From positions 1-64,000 of the forward strand of contig NZ_VOGO01000009.1 in NCBI RefSeq assembly GCF_007923355.1: a DNA stretch of 64,000 nt, written 5' to 3'. Shown piece after piece: positions 44,818-53,167 of this stretch; position 1 is the stretch's first letter, and every line of letters starts with the position of its first letter. This DNA is from Falsiphaeobacter marinintestinus. GTDB taxonomy: Bacteria; Pseudomonadota; Alphaproteobacteria; Rhodobacterales; Rhodobacteraceae. Both the position numbers and the translations under genes were made by a program. The notes under the pieces were generated by a model, which saw nothing but the letters and a program-made list of their open reading frames with translations, was not told where the DNA came from and made no database searches.

Positions 44818-45591
44818 TCACAACCCCTTGGGGTGGGTCAGAAACTCTTCGATCACGTGATCCGGGGCTTTGGTGTAATCCCCGACACGGCTGACGCTCT
44901 GACCGGTCAGGCGCTTCAACTCTACGGCCATCTCGGCGGCTTTGACGGCAATCGGGATCCCGTTCAACACCGGGGCGCCGTCGATCTGATGATCGTAGAA
45001 TTTTGAGAACAGGAGCATCGGAATGCCGCCGCCGGGGATCAGCACGTCAATCCCGTCTTCCACCAGTGGGCGGCCCTGTTCTTCGAACAGGCGCTTGACC
45101 TCGTCCGCTTTGTCATCGTCGCCATAGGCGGCCAGGATCTGCCCTGGTTCAAAGCTCATTGCGTGCACGCCCGTGACCCGGTCCTTCAGCCCGTATTTCC
45201 CAATCTGATGGTGAAACCAAGGAATAAACCGCGTGTTGATCGTGACGATACCCAGCCGCTGACCCATCTGGCAGGCCCACAGCATTGTCGCTTCGCCCAG
45301 CCCGATGACGGGGATGTCGACAACACTGCGCGCTTCATACAGGCCTGCATCCTGAAAATGCCCGACCACAAATGCGTCGTATCCCTCGCGCTCGGCCTGT
45401 ATCGCGTTACAGATCATTTCCCGTGCACAACGGAATTCGACCAAGGGATGCGCATAGCTGTCAAACGGCGTGATGCCGCGAATATCGACAGTGGTTCCGG
45501 CCGATGAAACCTCATCCAGATGCGGCTTCAGTACGTCCCAATAAGACGCGCCGTTTTCATAATCTACGTAGCTTTGATACCAGATCTTCAT
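44818..45591 (-). CDS. Hydantoin/Asp-Glu racemase-fold protein lacking both catalytic Cys
   Basis: This 257-residue protein has the HyuE/Asp-Glu racemase fold (RLGIVTINTRF, GIPIAVKAAEMAVE). The two catalytic cysteines of the family are missing: the first (usual CFGDPGL-type context) is His78 in GHFQDAGL, and the second (usual GCAG context) falls in PGGGI (186-190). Racemase activity by the two-Cys mechanism is thus not expected; a lyase, isomerase or binding role is possible. ATG 45591 gives a normal length; upstream frame is unlikely. Located with HyuAB systems, as classical hydantoin racemases often are. Confidence 0.75.
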   Translation of the reverse strand: MKIWYQSYVDYENGASYWDVLKPHLDEVSSAGTTVDIRGITPFDSYAHPLVEFRCAREMICNAIQAEREGYDAFVVGHFQDAGLYEARSVVDIPVIGLGEATMLWACQMGQRLGIVTINTRFIPWFHHQIGKYGLKDRVTGVHAMSFEPGQILAAYGDDDKADEVKRLFEEQGRPLVEDGIDVLIPGGGIPMLLFSKFYDHQIDGAPVLNGIPIAVKAAEMAVELKRLTGQSVSRVGDYTKAPDHVIEEFLTHPKGL

Positions 45592-45666
45592 TGCTTTGGC
45601 CCCGTTCAGAATTATCAGCAACAGCCCATCCGGTGGCAATTTTGCCACCCGGGGCACAGTCAGAAA

Positions 45667-46062
45667 TCAGTCTGCAACATACGCGTCGACTTCGATCTCG
45701 ACCAGCCATTCCGAATTCACGAACCGATCAATCGCCATGATCGTGTCGACAGGTCGCGCATCCTGACAGTATTCCTTGCGGGCCTCGATCGCCTCTTTCC
45801 AGTCATCGATATTCGTCAGGATGACACGCGTCCGAACGATGTCTTGCAAGCCCGAGCCAGCCTGTTCAAGTGCGGCTTTGATAATTTCAAAACACTGCCT
45901 GGTCTGCGCCCGAACATCGCCGACCCCCACGGTTTTTCACTGTGCATCAACCGGTGCGGTGCCACCCACAGCGATGAAAGGGCCCACACGCACGGCACGA
46001 GTGAACCCGACGATTTTCTCCATCGGATTTCCGTTCGAAATAAGGGTTCTTGCATTGGTCAT
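45667..46062 (-). pseudogene. RidA-family gene interrupted by an in-frame TGA
   Basis: Read on the minus strand from ATG 46062, the sequence starts MTNARTLISNGNPMEK and ends in the RidA signature at VEIEVDAYVAD (stop 45667). Codon 42 is TGA (45937-45939), between VDAQ and KTVGVGDVRAQ, in the same frame. The family has a glycine-like turn there, so a GGA-to-TGA change would explain it. RidA proteins hydrolyse reactive enamine/imine intermediates of PLP enzymes, fitting the neighbouring aminotransferases. Either the gene is dead, the base is a sequencing error, or a shortened product begins at GTG 45930. Confidence 0.7.
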
Positions 46063-46490
46063 AGCCCACGATCCTTCGCTTTATCGGTCCTTGGTAGCAT
46101 GCAAACCCCTGTCACAGGCGTGAAAAGCGGGGGGGTTTAGTGTTGTTAGCGTACGAAATGGGGCACACACTCCAATCCGGGGGCTTCAAAGGTTTGAACA
46201 AGTGGACCGTGCTTTTCGCTTGGCGGAGGTGTCCACGCCCTCTCTGCATCCGGTTTCACCTGTGATTTGGGGGCTGATTTTGCTGATCACGTTTCTTCCA
46301 TTTGTCGTCGCGTTTTGACAGATGGCCCGCGGTCGGCGCCGGGGGGCAATTCCGGCATGTTTCAACATGCCTTTGCCGAACCACCAATCATCTGTTAGGC
46401 AACGCACGATCCAAAGCAGGGCTTATCGATACAATCCACTCTCTTACAGCTCTGAATTAGCGACCCAAATAGACGACTTAGGAGTACCGA
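46063..46490. other. 428-base intergenic region with palindrome
   Basis: No reading frame here resembles a real gene. The one clear element is the palindrome at 46354-46371. Part of the stretch (46190-46320) has an irregular look that could be a decayed gene or mobile-element remnant, but nothing recognisable remains. Confidence 0.35.
46354..46371. promoter_or_regulatory. Candidate operator palindrome
   Basis: GGCATGTT-TC-AACATGCC is a perfect 8-bp inverted repeat with a 2-base centre, 120 bases upstream of the HbpS-like gene. Such a compact palindrome suits a dimeric repressor of GntR or similar type. Confidence 0.45.
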
Positions 46491-46916
46491 ATGCTGACCA
46501 TCAGACGTCTGGATATAAGCGATGCGTATTCGCTGATCGCTGGTGCGCGGGCCAAGGCACAGGAAATCGGCGTGCCAATGTGCATCGCCGTCACAGACGA
46601 AAGCGGCAACCTCATCGCATTTGAGCGGATGGATGGCAGCAAGATCACCAGTATCAATCTAGCCATCGACAAAAGCTTTACCGCAACGGGCATAAAAAAG
46701 GGCACCCACGTGCTGGGAGAAGTCAATCAACCTGGCAAGCCAGCGCATGGGATCTCGTCCACGCTGGGGGGGCGCATGGTCGTTGTTGCAGGCGGCCTTC
46801 CAGTGCTGTCTGACGGCGAGGTCGTGGGTGGTATCGGCGTCAGTTCCGGGTCGCCCGCACAGGACCTTGAAGTGGCAGAGGCCGGCGTCCAGGCGTTTTC
46901 AGAAATCCAATCCTAA
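46491..46916 (+). CDS. HbpS/GlcG-family protein
   Basis: This 141-residue protein matches the GlcG/HbpS family: MCIAVTDESGNLIAFERMDG (about 30-49), HVLGEVNQPGKPAHGISSTLGGRMVVVAGGLPV and GIGVSSGSPAQDLEVAEAG. Members include heme-binding HbpS and many operon-associated proteins of unknown role. There is no signal peptide, so cytoplasmic. It precedes the beta-hydroxyacid dehydrogenase by 23 bases, with a clear AGGAG site for the latter. Confidence 0.8.
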   Translation: MLTIRRLDISDAYSLIAGARAKAQEIGVPMCIAVTDESGNLIAFERMDGSKITSINLAIDKSFTATGIKKGTHVLGEVNQPGKPAHGISSTLGGRMVVVAGGLPVLSDGEVVGGIGVSSGSPAQDLEVAEAGVQAFSEIQS

Positions 46917-46939
46917 TACAAACCTTCCAGGAGTCAGTT

Positions 46940-47818
46940 ATGACAAAACCCGTCATCGGTTTCATCGGCCTCGGCCTTATGGGTGGCAACATGGCCGAAT
47001 GCCTGCAAAAGAACGGCTTTGATCTTGTCGTCATGGGCCGCAACAAAAAGGCTGTCGCGGCCACCGTTGCACGCGGTGCTACCGAAGTTTCCTCGCCCAA
47101 GGAACTTGCAGAAGCCAGCGATATTGTGATGCTTTGCGTGACGACCTCGGATGTCGTCGAAAGCCTGGTATATGGCGATGACGGCATTTTGGCCGGGATC
47201 AAAGAAGGCGCCGTTCTGATTGACTATGGAACCTCTATTCCGGCTTCGACACAAAAGATTGGTGCTGATCTTGCCGCGAAAGGCGCAGGCATGATCGATG
47301 CTCCGCTTGGGCGCACTCCGGCGCATGCCAAGGACGGCCTCTTGAACATCATGGCGGCGGGCGACAAGGATACCTTTGAAAAGGTAAAACCGGTCCTCGA
47401 CGTTCAGGGCGAGAACGTCTTTTATCTTGGCGCACTTGGTGCCGGTCACACGACCAAGCTGATCAATAATTTCATGGGTATGACCACAGTTTGCACGATG
47501 AGCCAAGCCTTCGCTGTGGCCGATCGCGCAGGCATTGACCGCCAGCAACTTTTTGACATCATGTCAGCCGGTCCATCCAACTCACCCTTCATGCAGTTCA
47601 GCAAGAAATACGCTGTGGACGGTATCAGCGACCTTGGCTTTTCTATCGCCAATGCCAACAAGGATTTGGGTTACTTCGTGCAAATGATCGAAGACATGGG
47701 CACCCGTGCGCAGATCGCTGAGGGCACGTCTTCTAACCTTCAGGCCGCCGTGGACGCGGGCATGGGGGATGGCAATGTTCCCGAGATATTCGACATGTTC
47801 CTCACGCTGAAGAAATGA
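46940..47818 (+). CDS. Beta-hydroxyacid dehydrogenase (3-HIBADH family)
   Basis: This 292-residue protein has the NAD motif GLGLMG (10-15) and the catalytic Lys173 (GAGHTTKLINNFM). The substrate loop reads APLGRTPAHA (121-130); a GRT in this loop is also seen in sulfolactaldehyde reductase YihU, whereas typical members have SGG. Family substrates include 3-hydroxyisobutyrate, tartronate semialdehyde and sulfolactaldehyde. The GRT makes an acidic or sulfonated C3-C4 substrate thinkable, as inference only. Confidence 0.85.
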   Translation: MTKPVIGFIGLGLMGGNMAECLQKNGFDLVVMGRNKKAVAATVARGATEVSSPKELAEASDIVMLCVTTSDVVESLVYGDDGILAGIKEGAVLIDYGTSIPASTQKIGADLAAKGAGMIDAPLGRTPAHAKDGLLNIMAAGDKDTFEKVKPVLDVQGENVFYLGALGAGHTTKLINNFMGMTTVCTMSQAFAVADRAGIDRQQLFDIMSAGPSNSPFMQFSKKYAVDGISDLGFSIANANKDLGYFVQMIEDMGTRAQIAEGTSSNLQAAVDAGMGDGNVPEIFDMFLTLKK

Positions 47819-47983
47819 CCCGATAAAGGGGGGCAGGCCGCGCTGCGGTGTCTGGGACAACGCGGGACTAGGTTCTCCCCTTTGCCGTGATCTTCCGTTT
47901 TTTCGACTACAGGGGCGGATCACTTCAAAGGGAGAGACTCACATAAGCGACTTGAGTTCGCTCATGTCATTCCCGGGCCAGCC

Positions 47984-49018
47984 TCAATTGCCCTTTTTGT
48001 GAAGATGCGCAGACGGGGAGGCGCCGAAACGTTCCCTGTAGTGTCGCGAGAACACACTGTTAGAGTTGAACCCACAGGCCACCGCGATTTGCGCGACGGT
48101 CATGTCGGTCTCTACGATTAATGCGCGCGCACGGTCCAGACGGATGTTGCGATACGTTATCGTGGGCGATTCACCCAAGTATTGGCTGAAATGCCTCTCA
48201 ATCTGGCGGCGGGACAACCCGGTCATGGCGCTCAGGTCATCCAGCGCCAAAGGGTCTTCGATATTTCTGTGCATGGCTTGCACGACCTGCACGAGCTTGG
48301 GATTGCGCGTGCTCAGCGCGCGGGCCAGAGAAGAGCGTTGCGCCGTTCCGGGATCGATTTGTCCGCCATTCAAACACATGTCGGAGACGACAATCGCAAA
48401 GTCGCGCCCGTGATCCCGTTGAATGATCGTCAACATCATTTCGGTTGCAGCCGCGCCACCACCGCAGGTCCAAAGGTCTCCGTCAATCTCGAACCGCTTG
48501 GGAGAGGGTGCCAGATCGGGAAATGCTTCGATAAAGCCGGGTTGGTTTTCCCAGTGCAGTGTAAAGGTGCGATCCTGAAGAAGGCCTGCACGTGCGAGCG
48601 TGGCTGCCCCGGTGCATATCCCACCGACGTTGCCGCCGAACCGCACGTGTTTGCGGAGTTTGGCGACAGTGGTGTCGCTGGCAGCTTCCAAACCCTGGTT
48701 GCCCGAGCAGACCAGCAAACGCAGGTTCTGCGGAAGCGCGTCCAAGCTACCATGCACACCGATGTCCATCCCGGACGATGAGCTGACCGCATCGCCCGTC
48801 TCGGAAAACACAGTCCACCGATAAAGAGGTTTCTGGGCCAGCTGATTGGCGATGCGCAAGGGATCAAGGGCAGCGCTGAACGCCAAGAGCGTGAACCTGG
48901 GAAGCAGAAGAAAGCCCAGCTCTCTGGGGTTATCAAACCCCTCAACCGGGAAAAAGAACGCCCCTTCAGGGACCACCTCTGGTCCCTGAAGGGGGGATTC
49001 CAATCCCTTATTCGGCAA
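47984..49018 (-). CDS. GlxA-type AraC transcriptional regulator with DJ-1/PfpI domain
   Basis: This 344-residue protein has an N-terminal class I glutaminase/DJ-1-like domain (about 30-200; Cys in the GGICTGAATLARAGLL elbow) and a C-terminal AraC double helix-turn-helix (about 230-335; LALDDLSAMTGLSRRQIERHF, VAQIAVACGFNSNSVFSRHYRERFG). GlxA/CdhR/GbdR-type proteins regulate amine and amino acid catabolism. Its start overlaps the deaminase end by 11 bases, so it is part of that operon and probably its regulator. Confidence 0.9.
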   Translation of the reverse strand: MPNKGLESPLQGPEVVPEGAFFFPVEGFDNPRELGFLLLPRFTLLAFSAALDPLRIANQLAQKPLYRWTVFSETGDAVSSSSGMDIGVHGSLDALPQNLRLLVCSGNQGLEAASDTTVAKLRKHVRFGGNVGGICTGAATLARAGLLQDRTFTLHWENQPGFIEAFPDLAPSPKRFEIDGDLWTCGGGAAATEMMLTIIQRDHGRDFAIVVSDMCLNGGQIDPGTAQRSSLARALSTRNPKLVQVVQAMHRNIEDPLALDDLSAMTGLSRRQIERHFSQYLGESPTITYRNIRLDRARALIVETDMTVAQIAVACGFNSNSVFSRHYRERFGASPSAHLHKKGN

Positions 49019-49469
49019 TATCTTCTGCCCAGAGTTCCGGCTTTTCGGTGATGAACCGCTGCATCAACGCAATGCAGTCGGGATCGTCCGCCACGATGAC
49101 CTCGACCCCCTTGGATCGCAGGAAGTCTTCGTTGCCGCCAAAGTTCTTGTTTTCGCCAATAACAACGCGTGGAATGCCGAATTGGATGATCGTGCCAGTG
49201 CACATCATGCAGGGACTGAGCGAGGTATAAAGCGTCGTGTCGCGATAGGTTTTCTGACGTCCCGCCTTGCGCAGCGCATCCATCTCGCCATGCGCAATTG
49301 GGTCACCTTTCTGCACACGTTGGTTGCGCCCCTGGGCGACAACCTGACCGTCCCGTGCAAGCACCGAACCTATTGGGCAGCCGCCCTCGTCAAATCCGGC
49401 TTTCGCCTCGTCATAGGCGATGCGCAGGAGACGGGTATCATCAGCATTCATGTCGTCTAGTCCTGTCAT
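49008..49469 (-). CDS. Yeast-type cytosine deaminase/nucleoside deaminase family protein
   Basis: This 153-residue CDA-fold zinc deaminase has HGE (60-62) and PCMMC (86-90), with Cys87 and Cys90 as zinc ligands and Glu62 as proton shuttle. It resembles yeast cytosine deaminase Fcy1 over much of its length, down to TTLYTSLSPCMMCTG, GENKNF and the C-terminal EKPELWAEDIAE. Bacterial cytosine deaminases are usually the unrelated CodA type, so this is unusual. It overlaps the deacetylase stop as ATGA; ATG 49451 is an alternative start. Substrate may be cytosine or a related base. Confidence 0.85.
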   Translation of the reverse strand: MTGLDDMNADDTRLLRIAYDEAKAGFDEGGCPIGSVLARDGQVVAQGRNQRVQKGDPIAHGEMDALRKAGRQKTYRDTTLYTSLSPCMMCTGTIIQFGIPRVVIGENKNFGGNEDFLRSKGVEVIVADDPDCIALMQRFITEKPELWAEDIAE

Positions 49470-50350
49470 TTGAGAATGGGGCCATCGTAGTAGGGCAGTG
49501 TTTCAACACTGGGCGTCCAAGTGCGCGCCCGTTGCAACGAGTCTAAATGATCTGCGATTTCGTCCAGCGTGGCAAACCAGACATTTTTGTCGGTCTGCGT
49601 CCTTTCGATCCACGCCTCTACCTGTTTCCAGCGCGCCAGGCGGCCTGTCAGGAAAGGGTGGATGATCAACATAAAGAACCCGCCCGCGTCGTATTGCGCG
49701 TCGAATTCTTCCCAAAATCCAGCAAGGCCCAGTGAGGGCGAGCGCACCGGCATCATATACCCGATTTCGTCGTAATGCGCGAAGGGTGGCCAATCGTCGG
49801 TGCCCCAGTGTACCGGCATTTCATAGAGCGTCCCATTGGCTGTCTGCAACTGATAGGGAATGTCATCGGCCATCATGGAACTGTCATAGCGCAGTCCATG
49901 TTCGATCATCAGGTCTACAACCTCTTGCGTGATGTTGTAGACCGGCGCGCGGTACCCACGGGGCTTTTGACCGCAGATGCGTTGGTGCGCGTCCAGCGTG
50001 CGTTCAAACCACTCGCGCTGTTGGCCGCGAGTCGCAATGGGGTCTTCATGCAGATAGCCATGATGGCCGATCTCATGCCCGTCTTTCAGGATCGCTTCGG
50101 CCACGTCGGGGTACGTCTCTAGACACCAGCCGGGGATAAAGAACGACTGCTTGAGACCCATTCGCCGGTACGTATCAAGGATGCGGGGCAGGGCGATTTT
50201 TGGCCCATAGCGGCCCATTGATATAGGGTAAAGCCGGTCATGGCTGTCTTCGGGTTTGGCAATATGGATCAGGCTATCCGCATCCATGTCGAACGTAATC
50301 GCAACCGCACATTTAGCGTCGTTGGGCCAGGGAATGGGATTGCGGATCAT
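49466..50350 (-). CDS. Polysaccharide deacetylase-fold hydrolase, PuuE-like
   Basis: This 294-residue NodB-fold protein has the acidic motif TFDMDAD (19-25) and the His pair HHGYLH (96-101), with YRAPVYNITQEVVDL (about 142-156). No signal peptide is present, arguing against cell-wall chitin or peptidoglycan. The PuuE branch of this fold hydrolyses allantoin without metal; in this operon a similar ring-opening or amidohydrolase step on a nitrogen heterocycle is plausible. It lies between the ABC transporter genes and the deaminase. Confidence 0.8.
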   Translation of the reverse strand: MIRNPIPWPNDAKCAVAITFDMDADSLIHIAKPEDSHDRLYPISMGRYGPKIALPRILDTYRRMGLKQSFFIPGWCLETYPDVAEAILKDGHEIGHHGYLHEDPIATRGQQREWFERTLDAHQRICGQKPRGYRAPVYNITQEVVDLMIEHGLRYDSSMMADDIPYQLQTANGTLYEMPVHWGTDDWPPFAHYDEIGYMMPVRSPSLGLAGFWEEFDAQYDAGGFFMLIIHPFLTGRLARWKQVEAWIERTQTDKNVWFATLDEIADHLDSLQRARTWTPSVETLPYYDGPILK

Positions 50351-50353
50351 TTA

Positions 50354-51439
50354 TCAGCCCTCGTTTAAGACGTGTGCGCTTGAGGTATCCCATGACAACC
50401 AAATCTCATCGCCGCTGTTCAGGTCAAACTTTGACAATTCACGTTCCTGCATCTGGACTTTGAACTCATGGCCCTGCGCGTCTTCCAGGAACAACGTGAC
50501 CATAGAGCCCACAAACTCCTCCGAGATCAGCTTGCACTTGGCGGCATTGTCGCCAACGGGCTTGTCAATTGATATGTGGACGAGATCAGCCGAGATCACG
50601 AAACTTGCGGTGTGCCCTTCGATCAAGAGAACGTCATTTGTGGGAACCGTGAATTCACCCGAAGGCGTGGTGATGCGTGCGGTGTCGTCTGTCAACTTCG
50701 TGACCGTGCCGGACAGGATATTGTTGCGACCGACAAATTCGGCAACAAATTGGTTTGCAGGTGCCCGGTAAATGTCTTTGGGAGAACCGATCTGGGCAAT
50801 TTCGCCGTTGCCCATGATCACGACCCGGTCTGCCATGGCAAAGGCTTCGGATTGCGAGTGGGTGACGTAAACGAAGGTGATCCCCAACTCGCGTTGCAGG
50901 TCGGTCAGGACGGCTTGCATCCGGATGACCAAATGCGCGTCGAGAGCCGATAGCGGCTCATCCAGCAGCAGGATTTGCGGTTCCATCACCAAGGAGCGGG
51001 CGAGCGCGACGCGCTGTTTCTGACCACCCGAGAGGGTCGAGATATCGCGGTCGGCAAATTCAAGAATGCCCATCTTGCCCAACCATTTGAGCGCGCGTTC
51101 CTTCCGCTCGGCCTTGTCAACGCCGCGCATCTTCAAGCCGAATTCCACGTTTTCGCGGGCGGTCAGGAAGGGGAACAACGCCAATGATTGCCAGACCAGT
51201 GGTGTGTCGCGTTCATGCGGGGCGACATCGTTCATGATTTCGCCGTTCAGACGGATTTCACCAACGCTTGGGGCTTCCAAACCTGCCAACATGCGCAAAG
51301 TCGTCGTCTTCCCGCAACCGGACGGGCCCATGATCGCAAGAAATTCACCTTCGCGGATTTCAAAATCCAGCTCTTTGACGGCAACAAAATCGCCGAAGGT
51401 CTTTTGTACTTTATCAAAGATGACAAGAGGTGCGCTCAT
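50354..51439 (-). CDS. ABC transporter ATP-binding protein (PotA-like)
   Basis: This 361-residue ATPase has Walker A GPSGCGKTT (38-46), Q84, signature LSGGQ (136-140), Walker B ILLLDEP (156-162) and a C-terminal TOBE-like region. It powers import of the compound recognised by the solute-binding protein at 53168. Overlaps the permease start by four bases. Confidence 0.9.
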   Translation of the reverse strand: MSAPLVIFDKVQKTFGDFVAVKELDFEIREGEFLAIMGPSGCGKTTTLRMLAGLEAPSVGEIRLNGEIMNDVAPHERDTPLVWQSLALFPFLTARENVEFGLKMRGVDKAERKERALKWLGKMGILEFADRDISTLSGGQKQRVALARSLVMEPQILLLDEPLSALDAHLVIRMQAVLTDLQRELGITFVYVTHSQSEAFAMADRVVIMGNGEIAQIGSPKDIYRAPANQFVAEFVGRNNILSGTVTKLTDDTARITTPSGEFTVPTNDVLLIEGHTASFVISADLVHISIDKPVGDNAAKCKLISEEFVGSMVTLFLEDAQGHEFKVQMQERELSKFDLNSGDEIWLSWDTSSAHVLNEG

Positions 51440-52236
51440 GTTCGGGTGCTTTTCAGTTGGCGGCTGGCAAAGAAGACTTGCGCCAGCACAACGAGGGTCA
51501 TGGAGATGAGGAAAACAAAGGTGCCGATGGCATTCACCTGCGGGTCAATGTTGCCCTGCACGATTTCAAGAATGATCACAGGCAGGGTTTTGTTGAGGCC
51601 CGAGACAAACCAGGAGACGGCAAATTCATCAAATGAGACTGCGGCCGTCAGGAACAGGCCCGAAAAGATCGCAGGTTTACAAAACGGAATAATCACGTGG
51701 CGCATGGTTGCCCATTCGGACCCACCAAGGTTCCATGCCGCGGCTTCCAGATCAGGGTCCATCTGGTTCAGCCGCAAACGGATTACGGCCATCGCAAATG
51801 GCGCGGTCAGAACAGAATGGGCTATGACAATCGAATAAAGCTGGCCCGACATGCCGATCTTGGAGAACCAAGCCAGCATTGCCAGCGCCATGATAATCAG
51901 CGGGATTGTGGGCGGCAAAAGGATCAGGGCAAGGTACGGGCCTTTGAAGCGGAAGTTGTAACGGTAATCGGAATAGGCCGTGCAAAAGCCAAGGAACGTC
52001 GCAATCACGGCAGTTGAAGTTGAAACAATGAGACTGTTCAACGCGGCCTCCCACACATCGGGATCCGCGAGGATCTTTGCGTACCATTCAGTTGAAAATT
52101 CACCCAAGGGGATGGTCGGAAAGCGTTGAGAGTTGAAGGAAAAGATCATGCTGAAAATGATCGGCGCGAACACAAAGACAAAAATCAGCGCGACATAGAT
52201 GCCAAGGATCACGTTGAGGGTGCGGTTCGCCTTCAT
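51436..52236 (-). CDS. ABC transporter permease (PotC-like)
   Basis: This 266-residue membrane protein has six helices and the EAA loop EAAAWNLGGSEWATMRHVIIP (about 174-194) that contacts the ATPase. It overlaps the neighbouring permease by four bases. Pot-type permeases import polyamines and other small cations or organic nitrogen compounds. Confidence 0.9.
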   Translation of the reverse strand: MKANRTLNVILGIYVALIFVFVFAPIIFSMIFSFNSQRFPTIPLGEFSTEWYAKILADPDVWEAALNSLIVSTSTAVIATFLGFCTAYSDYRYNFRFKGPYLALILLPPTIPLIIMALAMLAWFSKIGMSGQLYSIVIAHSVLTAPFAMAVIRLRLNQMDPDLEAAAWNLGGSEWATMRHVIIPFCKPAIFSGLFLTAAVSFDEFAVSWFVSGLNKTLPVIILEIVQGNIDPQVNAIGTFVFLISMTLVVLAQVFFASRQLKSTRT

Positions 52237-53096
52237 TTCGCGCCCTTCCGTTTACGGTACGCCAGCGCGATCCCGGTAAAGGCGATGGCAAAGAGCGTCA
52301 GCATCATCATGATCGCGACAACAGCGGCGCGGGGCCATTGCTGTCCCGATTTGGTGGTATCCAGGATCAGGATTGGTAGCGTCGGTTCTTGCGAACCGCC
52401 CAAGTAAAAGGGCGCGACAAAATCTCCGAACGACAGGATGAAACAGAAAATCGCCGCGATGATCAGGCCGGTTTTGGACAGTGGAAGGATGACTTGCCAG
52501 ATCGTGGCAAGGGGCCTGCATCCAAGGTTGCGGGCGGCCTCGACCAGTGTTTTGTCGATGTTGGCCATGGTCACGGTTTGCAAAATCACCACCAGCGGCA
52601 GGGTCAGTGTCATGTATCCGACCAGCGTGCCGAAATTCGTGTTGAGCATCGTGTAGGGGCCAAGGCCAATATAGCCCAGTATCGCATTCACAACGCCGCT
52701 TTCGGACAGGATGACAAACCACGAAAACGTGCGGACCAGATAGCTGGTGAAGAACGGGATAATCAGTAGGAATATCGCCCAACGCCGCGTGCTTTCACTG
52801 GCGCGAAAGGCCAGTGCGAAAGCCGCTGGAAAGGCAAGGCACATCGCGCAGGTGGTCGAGACGGAAGCGATGAACACCGTGTACCAATAGCTGTCCCAGA
52901 AATAGCCCCGCGACAGCATCTTTGACCAGTTCACGAACTCGAAAGCCTCGGTCATGCGATAGTTCTTCACAAGGAAGAACGACATCGCGACCATGAACAG
53001 GACCGGACCGACAAAGAAAATGAACTGCCAGAAGATGATCGGCAAGCGCCATGTCAGGGCATAAATATTGATGCTTCGACCGGATTTTGAGGACAT
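52233..53096 (-). CDS. ABC transporter permease (PotB-like)
   Basis: This 287-residue membrane protein has six helices and an EAA loop EAARNLGCRPLATIWQVILP (about 186-205). It partners the PotC-like permease in a heterodimer. Follows the binding-protein gene by 71 bases. Confidence 0.9.
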   Translation of the reverse strand: MSSKSGRSINIYALTWRLPIIFWQFIFFVGPVLFMVAMSFFLVKNYRMTEAFEFVNWSKMLSRGYFWDSYWYTVFIASVSTTCAMCLAFPAAFALAFRASESTRRWAIFLLIIPFFTSYLVRTFSWFVILSESGVVNAILGYIGLGPYTMLNTNFGTLVGYMTLTLPLVVILQTVTMANIDKTLVEAARNLGCRPLATIWQVILPLSKTGLIIAAIFCFILSFGDFVAPFYLGGSQEPTLPILILDTTKSGQQWPRAAVVAIMMMLTLFAIAFTGIALAYRKRKGAK

Positions 53097-53167
53097 GTTT
53101 TGCGCGGGACCTTTTTGAAAAAGGGGCGATCAATTGATCGCCCGTTTCTAAGTGTGCAGATCAAAGA

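Noticed and set aside
45937-45939. TGA in the RidA gene as a selenocysteine codon
   Set aside because: RidA proteins have no Cys/Sec here; the position is a Gly-like turn, and no SECIS-like hairpin was evident downstream.
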